DNA from: Miscanthus floridulus
Taxonomy: Eukaryota > Streptophyta > Magnoliopsida > Poales > Poaceae
DNA length: 64,000 nucleotides
Assembly (NCBI RefSeq): GCF_019320115.1
Contig: NC_089589.1
Location: 17,733,641-17,797,640, forward strand
Direction: 5' to 3'
Below are positions 56,580-64,000 of the stretch, in pieces. Under the pieces are notes generated by a model. That model saw only the letters and a list, made by a program, of their open reading frames with translations. It was not told where the DNA came from and searched no databases. Every line of letters starts with the position of its first letter. The first letter of the stretch is position 1. Position numbers and translations under genes: made by a program.

Positions 56580-56990
56580 AAACTAACACTTTTGGCCGCG
56601 CCTATTGACCTGGCGCGACCAAATGCCTGTGCCGCGCCATGCATGGTGGCGCGGCACAGGGCTGACGTGGCGTGGGCCGGTCTAGGGGGCCGCTGACGTG
56701 GCGGGTCTTGCCGCGCCACCGACTCTGGCGCGGCAGTGCCGCGCCCTGATCTGTGGCGCAGCAGGACCAGATATATACCGCGTGCGAGCCCGCCCGTCCG
56801 CACGCACCCCTGCCCTGCCTGCCCGCCCGACGCCCGAACGCCGCCGCCGCCGCTAGCCGCCGCCTGCGGCCGCACGCGCCCGCGCCGGCCCGGCCACGCC
56901 GCGCACGCGCCCGGCCACTCCCGCCGCGCAGCGCCCTAGCCGGTCGCGCCACGAACAACGGCGCGTCAAGGCCGCCCGCTCCTAAGATAA
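56580..56990 (+). promoter_or_regulatory. GC-rich leader with palindrome, upstream of PMD fragment
   Basis: A GC-rich block (over 70 percent) has repeated 'gccgcgcca'/'tggcgcggc' motifs, including a 35-bp palindrome at 56626-56660 with 14-bp perfect arms. A 'gatatata' TATA-like site follows at 56769. Similar leaders precede plant-mobile-domain genes in grasses as far as I recall. Frames across it are composition-driven. Confidence 0.45.
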
Positions 56991-57568
56991 CTCCCTCTCG
57001 ATTTCATATTTTTTTATTATTATCTAGTATAGTCAGTATTTTTTGTATCCCTACGGTACCCCACGTGCCCTCACAATCCTCGAGCGGCCGTCGCAGAAGC
57101 AAAAGAGTTGATGATGGTCTTCTAGTGCTAGCATTTTTAGGAGCATGTAGGGGCATCGAGGCTATTTTCATTGACTATTAGTGTCTTTGACCAAATTTAT
57201 ATAATAGCGTACTAATATTTATGATACATAATAGGTACTATTACATTAAGCATGGAGTATACTTTCGTAATAAACTTATTAGGAGATAGAAATATTGATA
57301 CCGTTTTTTAGTTTTGATCAAACTTAAACATATTTGACTAATCGAGAAGCAAGATGTGTATTTATTTTGAGACGGAGAGATTACTTGTAATTTTAGAACC
57401 AAAGTTTTATATGGATTGATTATGTATTTATTATCTAGTATAGTTAGGATTTTGGGTTTAGAGATTTAGGCTAGTTAGGTTAGTGAATTTGTTTGTGAAC
57501 TTACTAATGTTAACTTGAATTTTGTTAATTTGAATACTCTAATGCTTTGTTTATCAATTTGTAACAGG

Positions 57569-58072
57569 ATGGCCCCTCCCACGCAGCACCCGTTGTACCC
57601 TATTCTGGAGGTGGAGTATGACGACCAGCACCGAGCACATATCTTGAGTGACAACGACGCAGAGGTGTCCTTGCCTCCTTTGAGGCCCCGCACTCACACC
57701 AGGGCGCATCAGTGGGACGAGCGTTATACGCCGTACATACGGCGTGCCGGCTTCCTCGAGCTTGTCCGTGTTATCAACCACGGTCTTCCGCCCCTTGACC
57801 CAGCACTACTTACTGCAGCTGTAGACAGGTGCGAGTGCATTATTTGTACGTAAACTTTCTTGTAACAAATTGGAGGCAACTAACAGTCATTCTATTCTTA
57901 TAACAGGTGGAGGCCTGAGACCCACACATTCCACCTACCTTGTGGCGAGATGACCTTGACGTTGCAGGACGTGAAGGCTATTTTAGGCCTTCGGTTGGGG
58001 AGACTTCCAGTGACTGGGATAGTTGCCAACGATCACTGGAGGAAGCTGGTGGCTCAGTTTACTGGTTTTCCA
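57569..58072 (+). pseudogene. Plant mobile domain (PMD) gene fragment
   Basis: Exon 1 (57569-57828) starts 'MAPPTQHPLYPILEVEYDD' right after an acceptor-like 'aacag' and contains 'YIRRAGFLELVRVINHGLP'. A GT donor at 57829 and an AG acceptor at 57905-57906 join to exon 2 (57907 onward): 'RPETHTFHLPCGEMTLTLQD' and 'PVTGIVANDHW'. This is the N-terminus of the plant mobile domain (aminotransferase-like/MAIL family), found both in transposons and in silencing factors. The sequence breaks off near 58072, just before the right inverted arm, so most of the domain is missing. Confidence 0.75.
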
Positions 58073-58533
58073 AAACAGCATTTATTTCAGCACAATTAGT
58101 GGAGGCAACTAGTGGAGAAGGCTTTATTTCGGCACTCTACGGCTTTATTTCAGGGATGTACATGAAAACAACCTAACGATAATATTTTTTTCATAGTCCT
58201 ACTTTCACACAATTGTATATGACCATAATATTATGTTGAGAAGGCTTCACAAGCAAAATACACAAGATCAGTTCCCAACACAATAGCATCTCATTTCACA
58301 CAAAATGACAGAAGCAAAAGACATATGTATAAAATAAAATAAAATATGAAGTCCAAAAATAAAATAAGACAGGGTAGGAACCGTGTACTTATATTAATGC
58401 AAATAAAATAAAATAAAATATGAAGCCCAAATAATAGAATGGTTCGGCAACAAGCCCAAAAAATATCAAGCACCTGCCCAGCCATATATATTCACATGAG
58501 GACTAATAAAATGGTTTGAATATAACCACCGAT

Positions 58534-59362
58534 AGTTACCCGTTCAAGACGTCTTTATAAACAATATTTTTGCTGGTCTTCCCTGTATGATCCAAATTAT
58601 TTCTTGGTTTAGCCAAAATTCTTGTTGTTGATCTTGATACCCCTCTTGATAAAGCAACACAAAGCTGTCCATGCGACAACACAGCTGGAAGGTAGATCCC
58701 AACATTAGGTATGGTTTGTCCCTAAGATTTATTATGGTTATATATGGCAAAACTTAGCCATATTGGGAATTATTTTCTCTCGAATTTGAAAGGTAGTGAA
58801 ATATCGTCTGAGGGAGACAACGGGATCCTTGGTATGAAAACCCTTTACTGCACATGCTGCCCGCCAACGATCTCGGCATCAATTGCATTATCTTGCAATG
58901 CTCTCACCATAAGCCTTGCTCCACTGCAGAATCCGTTGTTAGGATCAAGATTGCGGAGAAGAATCACGGGACAGTTGACCTTTAGCTTCAGCTCGAATTC
59001 AAAACAGTCAATAGGGTAGCCATTCTGAGAATCATCATCAACAGTGTCGAACTGTGGTAAACCTTTTTCTCACCGGGAAACCTATCAATCATCTTTGCAT
59101 TCAGCCTATAAACATAGTCATTTTGGGTCAATAGAATGGCATGGGAGCTTGTATACGCCGCTGATGTTGCATTTTCTTCAACTGATGGAAAAACATCTTG
59201 AATGAGTTGTTGGACTGCCTCCTCCGTGTCAGTGTAACTAATGACAATGTCATCAGGGAGTTGAACATAATCATCTCTAATGGTTTCCTCGGTCCCATTT
59301 CCAATCCATAGCAGGTACTCTAAAAACCAAGGGTCATACTGCGCCCTCATGTTTCGTGACAA
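58534..59362 (-). pseudogene. Helitron helicase (PIF1-type) C-terminal fragment, right arm
   Basis: Mirror copy of 32762-33632, starting 'MSRNMRAQYDPWFLEYLLW'. It keeps the same internal deletion plus extra frameshifts (the frame after 'KKVYHSS' is shifted). The shared deletion shows the fragment was already dead before the arms duplicated. Confidence 0.8.
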
Positions 59363-59460
59363 CCGTATCTAATGGCCTGGGCTTATAAAGCCACGGAACG
59401 AGGCTTTACATGGGCTAGGTTGCACGCTGGTACCACCATATATAAACAAGTGTGAAATGG

Positions 59461-59556
59461 TGCTTGTAGCCTAGTGGTTACAAGAGTCTTAGAGCATAAC
59501 TCAGCTTGTAGGTTTGACTCTCCGTGAGAACGAATATTTAAGGTATTTAACGGCAT
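59461..59556 (+). mobile_element. SINE-like head, right arm (older copy)
   Basis: Mirror of 32570-32665, with 'tagcctagtggttac' and 'aggtttgactctc'. Confidence 0.5.
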
Positions 59557-60674
59557 TGCGATTTCAGTGGCTGGAGATGTTCCTGTCAACAGTGAGACGC
59601 ATGTGGTGACTTCTTCAATCTAACCTCGAGGATTTGCCGGTCCAGTATTCGAAGAAGATCATAAGGGTATAATTTGCATGCCTTCGTAAGGGTAAGTGTG
59701 CGTGGTGTTGTGAACGTCTATGTTATATTGTGTAATTCTAAAAAACCACATAAACAAGTCCATAAGTTATACAAAACGTAAACCCATAAGACCAAATATT
59801 TTATTTTAAAAAAATAAGAGAAAATATTTCTAGCAAATTGTCACACGAAAAAGATCTTTTTTCTCTTGAACTATCACCGTGGTCTGATTTTCTTCATGAA
59901 CTCTTAAACTGCAAATCTTATCTCCCTCACCTCTCGCAACCTGTTAAATTACCTAAATGCCTCACTTAAAAATAGTTTTCAACTCATCCTTCTTTAGTTA
60001 AAAAAATCTAAAAAATACCTAGTTAGGTTTCATAACTGCAGAAAAAGTATCTAGGCTTCTAAAAATTTCAAGAAGAATCACAGATATATATAAATCCAAA
60101 TAAAATATATCACAAAAATATCTTAAAAATTATATTTACCTCTAGAAAAATGACACCTATCTAGAAAATTCCCAAAAATTCTAATTGATGTCTTAATGTG
60201 TTTTAAAAACATTCCATAAAAAATATGAGATGCAACCTACATGAATGCAACTTACATTTGACGTTGAACGCATTCATGTTGATCTCGTGTTTTTGTTTTG
60301 GAAAATTTTCAAAATGCATTTGAACATCAATTAGAACATTTTGGGAACTTTTTAGATTTTTCTAGAGCAAAATATGATGGTTGGAAGCTTCTAGAGATAT
60401 TCACTCTAAATATTTTTTTTGGTTTTGTCGTGTTCTAATATATCTATAAGGATTTTCTCAAAATTTAGAAGCTCGGATATATTTTTTTTAAATTTGAACA
60501 TCTTAGCTCGGATATAAGATTTTATTATTTTTTAACTGAAAAGGATGGAACTGCCTTTAAAGTGACATCTAAACGGTAGAAAACTTAAACAATTTAGAGT
60601 TGATGGGGTAACATATTCGATATTAGAGTTTGAGTGTAGAAAGATTAGATCATGACGATAGTTGAAGAAGGTAA

Positions 60675-60800
60675 AAGGAGCCAAAGGGCTTCTAGCCTAG
60701 TTGTTGGAGCACCTAAGTAGCGTCTAGCAGGCCTGGGTTCGACTCCGTGTGGGAGCGAATTAAACAGCTCTAGTAGAATAAAAAAATATAAAAAATAGGT
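60675..60800 (+). mobile_element. SINE, tRNA-headed, right arm
   Basis: Mirror of 31310-31435. The A-box reads 'tagcctagttgttgg' (one change) and the B-box 'gggttcgactccg'. The tail 'aataaaaaaatataaaaaa' marks the 3' end. Confidence 0.65.
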
Positions 60801-60814
60801 TGGGGATTCACCAT

Positions 60815-61390
60815 GATGCTCTACCGTCTGCCACATCAACCGCCGCCTAGGTCGCCGATGTCCTCACCGTCCACATCCTACTACCGCCGACATAGCCTCT
60901 GTCCATCCAAAACGTTGTGGTCGGTCAGCCCCGCCTCCCCCTCGGCGCCACCTCTCTCACCGCTCGTCAAACCGTCATGACCACCAGTCCGGGCAGGGCC
61001 ACGATATGCCCCTTTCCCCTTCTAAGGGGCATGGAGATCCTCTTAATCCTTAACCCAAACATGAGGAAGAAGAAGACTCTCTCTTCCCACCATGATGCTC
61101 TACCGTCTACCATCTCAACTGCTGCCTAGGTCTCCGATGTCCTCACCGTCCACATCCTACTACCGCCGACATAGCCTCTATCCATCCAAAACGTTTGTGG
61201 TCGGTAAGCCCCACCTCCCCCTCGGTGCCACCTCTCTCACAGCTCGTCAAATCGTCTTCACCACCAATCCGGGCAGCGCCACAATATGCCCCCTTCCCCT
61301 TCTAAGACCACTGGGCGTGGAGATCCTCTTAATCCTTAACCCAAACACGGGTGGAAGAAGAAGGCATGGCCGAAAGTTTGGTCCAATCGT
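60815..61390. repeat. 288-bp block in two tandem copies, right arm
   Basis: Mirror of 30755-31305; the same doubling is present in both arms. Confidence 0.8.
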
Positions 61391-61664
61391 GCGTTGACAC
61401 ACATGTCGTTATGCACCTCTTGCAGTCGCTATGCACTTGGAAAAAAATTCTATGCACTTGTGATGCATAGCCAGGCTCTGTTGTCTTCGATTCATCCTCA
61501 TCAATGTTTCCTCATCCTTGCATGCAACACGCGGGCCTTGGCGTATCTTCCAGCCCAGTGTTTTCACGGCACGTAGCACAGCCCATCAGCACATCGATGG
61601 ACGGCACCTGAGTGGTGCTGCACGCAGGGGTGCTGTGCATCACGAGTGCATAGAATATTTTCCA

Positions 61665-62186
61665 CACAGAAATGCTATACAACACATGTTTTAGCATAAA
61701 AAAAAACACAGATTTTCTCTCCATCTTCAACTGTGGGCATCCGTATTCTTCTGTGTGAACGGAGGAGCACGTGCCCAGTCACCCCGTGGCAGAGGCAGCA
61801 CCAATGTGCCGGACCCAAGCAAGGACAGACATGCCATGCCGGAGGGAATCTCTCTGCAGCGCTGCCCGGCGCGGCGGGCCTCACTCTACGACTCACCTCG
61901 GTGGGTGTCCGAGCCAAGGCGGCGTCAGGTGCAGGGACCGGCCCTTGCTGCTCATCGGCGAACGCGGCCACCTCTCGCAAGCCTCAGCGATTTGTCCTCT
62001 TGTATATAAAAAAATTGTTTCTTGTGATCTATGATCTGTGATCTATGGATGTGATCTTGTGATTTATCTGGAGGTAGAAGAAGGCTAAAGGTAGAAGAAG
62101 GCTGGAGGTAGAAGGAGGATGGAAGTTGTTGGATCTTAATTCTATGATGTAAAAAAATTAATGTGTTGAAACTATATAAAACATAT
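61665..62186. other. Right-arm-specific segment of about 520 bp
   Basis: It replaces about 90 bp of the left arm (30360-30445). It has a GC-rich half (61733-61980) with a short open frame on each strand, then 'gatctatgatctgtgatct' and a three-fold 'ggtagaagaaggct' repeat. I do not recognise a gene. The GC-rich half could be a captured exon. Confidence 0.55.
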
Positions 62187-62670
62187 GGTTGTTGGGTAGA
62201 CAGACTCGTTGGCCTCCTGCACATAGCGCACGGGAACAAAGGTCCACCGCCGCTCGAGGCCTTTGGTTCGGTGTTGTCTACTTCCTCTTAATGAAATACG
62301 TGGCACGTTCGCGAAAAAAAAAACCGCCGCTCAAAGCCACGTGTCTACGAGCTGATGCCACTGTTGTCGTGGACGGAGCGCGGCGTCCAACACTTCGTTT
62401 TTTCCCGTGAGGGGAACGTCGAGCAACCGCGCACACGGGCGGACCACGCGCAGTCAGCGGCGCCGCGGAGCCTTGCTTCATTGTCGAACCGGCCGCTGCC
62501 GCCATCTCCTGTGGACAGCGTCGGATCCAGCAGCACCGAAACCGAGTCGAACAGAGATGGCGTCGCGCCCACGCGGCAGGCACGTAGGTGATGGATCGAA
62601 TTCCTATGACTCCGATCGGACTCACCTGATGATACCACCGACTCGCGTCCGGCGTCTCTGGGGCCTAGCC

Positions 62671-62679
62671 TATATATAT
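62671..62679 (+). promoter_or_regulatory. TATA box of copy E
   Basis: 'tatatatat' lies 108 bp before the ATG at 62787, matching copy A. Confidence 0.6.
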
Positions 62680-62786
62680 CTCCTGCTACTACCGGCGATC
62701 ATCTCATCATCGCCTCACCGCTCCATCTCCTCTGCTCACCTGAGGCGCTTCTTCTCGTGTGCATCTCCGTACGTCGTCTGCGATCC

Positions 62787-63419
62787 ATGGCGATCCCAGT
62801 TGCCCGCGTGCACCTCAAGGTGGCACACGCAGCTCTCCCGGCGCTGCTCCCGACCCCGCCCAAGTGGAAGATGCTCCCGCTGCTGCCGCCGCCACCACCG
62901 TGCGTCGCCGCCATCCTCCCAAAGCCGCTCGCCAAGCCTGGCCGCTCCGACTCCGACGAGAGGTGGGACGCGCGCAAGACCAAGTCAGCTACCTCAGCGT
63001 CATCAAGCCCTCGTTCCACTTCCGCCGACAGTGTCAGGAGCTGCGCCGGACGCAGATCCTCCCGCAAGAGCGCGACATCGCCGCCGCTCAAGCCCAGCCG
63101 TGCCGACTCCGCTGTGCGATGGGACACGCACAAGAAGGCAGCGAGCCCAGCTTCGTCGTCGACGTCGTCAGGCACGTCTCCCATCAGCCGCGCGTCGTTC
63201 ATCGAGCGCTGGGACTTGCACAAGAAGCGCTGCCAGCCGCAGGCCGAGCTACTCGACGACGGCGAGAGCAGCAGTACTGGCAGCAACGACATCGACACGG
63301 AGGAGGAGGAGATACTATGGAAGCCGCGGGCCATGTACGCAGGACCGGGCTTCGCTGCCGCAGCGCCGGAACCCACCATGCTTCCCATGCCGACATCGTT
63401 CTTGGTTCCCGTTGCGTAG
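62787..63419 (+). CDS. PNRC/Edc1-like short-linear-motif protein, intact copy E
   Basis: 210 residues, intronless, with start context 'tccATGGcg'. Layout: Ala/Leu/Pro-rich N-terminus (1-50) with 'PTPPKWKMLP'; three tryptophan repeats, RWDARKTK (59-66), RWDTHKK (111-117) and RWDLHKK (141-147), separated by Ser/Ala-rich, probably disordered spacers; the acidic 'DDGESSSTGSND' region; then YAGPGF (184-189) and LPMP (199-202), ending 'FLVPVA'. In Edc1 and PNRC proteins the YAG motif stimulates Dcp2 and the proline motif docks on the Dcp1 EVH1 domain, so a role as a decapping cofactor in cytoplasmic mRNA decay is the best guess. I see no enzyme domain, signal peptide or membrane segment. It is almost identical to copy A in the mirror arm, and one of the two could be an assembly duplicate. 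Confidence 0.72.
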   Translation: MAIPVARVHLKVAHAALPALLPTPPKWKMLPLLPPPPPCVAAILPKPLAKPGRSDSDERWDARKTKSATSASSSPRSTSADSVRSCAGRRSSRKSATSPPLKPSRADSAVRWDTHKKAASPASSSTSSGTSPISRASFIERWDLHKKRCQPQAELLDDGESSSTGSNDIDTEEEEILWKPRAMYAGPGFAAAAPEPTMLPMPTSFLVPVA

Positions 63420-64000
63420 CGCTGCGCTGCACGAACTCCATCGATCGGATCAGGACTCAGGCCGCTGGTTTCTTCAGCTACGTACCGAAGCAAGTGTGAT
63501 CATGCGACTTATGATGCTGTTTTAGATAATGGAGAAGTACTTACACAGCTAGCTTATGGTGCTAGAATCTGAATGTTTTCTATGTTTTCGTAGGTCTAGC
63601 TAGACTATTACTTCATCTGAATTTGGTGCCTTTCGAAAGCCCAAACTGTAATGGATGCATCCATCTGCGAGTATCGTACGTCTTGATTTGATTATGTTTC
63701 AATTTCAACAATCCAACTCGCATTCAAAATGAATTACTCGCGTGTTGGTTGCCTATTGAAAGAATGAGGACACCCACAATAACAGTTGGAGAAGAATGGA
63801 TTCATTTATTAGAAAAAAAAAGAATTTTATTTAAACGGAGAAGAACGGTTTTCCAAAAAAAAAACAGAGATGAACTGATGGAAGCACCACAAATTGTAAG
63901 CACATTTCCAATGGACTGGGCTTACAAGGCACGGAATAAAGCTTTGGCTAAGGTTGCACACTGCTACATACCAACGCGTAAATCTAGTTACTGGCCTAAA

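Larger units (their letters stand above)
58107..64000. repeat. Right arm of the large inverted duplication
   Basis: Mirror image of 28686-34019; see that entry. The inner border is sharp: both arms share 'ctagttgc' and then diverge (c34019 and g58107). The outer border lies beyond the window. Confidence 0.93.

Noticed and set aside
56540..57181. Arg/Pro-rich frames up to 142 codons
   Set aside because: They span the GC-rich palindromic leader of the PMD fragment. Composition artefact.
60675..60800. A possible true tRNA gene (good A- and B-boxes)
   Set aside because: The arms do not fold into a full cloverleaf with paired acceptor stem by eye, and the A/T tail and mirror copies point to a SINE.
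1..64000. CRISPR arrays, operons, bacterial-type terminators or riboswitches
   Set aside because: The sequence is plant nuclear DNA. The regular repeats present are minisatellites or transposon subterminal repeats.

Overview
The window is plant nuclear DNA, almost certainly from a grass and probably a panicoid such as the sorghum/sugarcane/Miscanthus group. The evidence is GC-rich short-intron genes, CACTA transposons with 'ccgggactaaag' subterminal palindromes, a small-LTR Ty3/gypsy element, Stowaway- and Tourist-type MITEs, tRNA-headed SINEs, Helitron helicase debris, an NBS-LRR fragment and a plant-mobile-domain fragment. The species is inferred from repeat style, not from a diagnostic gene. 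About three quarters of the window is transposon or duplication.

Region 1 (1-28685) is transposon territory. An 18.1-kb CACTA element (2445-20533, target duplication GCC) sits inside older retroelement sequence. It carries decayed minus-strand genes: a TNP2 transposase, a GRF zinc-finger gene, a TNP1-like gene and a Ulp1-like protease. It was itself hit twice by an unclassified 1.9-2.4-kb family full of 'ccggacgct' palindromes. Then come a LINE 3' end, an LTR remnant, a CC-NBS-LRR pseudogene between 240-bp direct repeats, a Stowaway MITE and a second, non-coding CACTA-like element.

Region 2 (28686-64000) is built from a duplicated gene family. Two nearly identical intact copies (29261-29893 minus; 62787-63419 plus) lie in 5.3-5.9-kb inverted arms. 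A third (34401-44142) is cut in two by a Ty3/gypsy element with target duplication TGCGT, whose gag is in turn cut by a 3.6-kb CACTA with target duplication GTT. Degenerate copies lie at 49706-50246, 50353-50950 and 55514-56147. The 210-residue product has three RWDxHKK repeats and a C-terminal YAGPGF...LPMP module that matches the short-linear-motif layout of Edc1/PNRC-type mRNA-decapping activators. I regard this as the most interesting content of the window.

The only other gene that looks intact is a type II metacaspase (53216-54326, minus, two exons) with its His/Cys dyad in place. A plant-mobile-domain fragment (57569-58072) abuts the right inverted arm. All other long reading frames seen are shadows or transposon debris.
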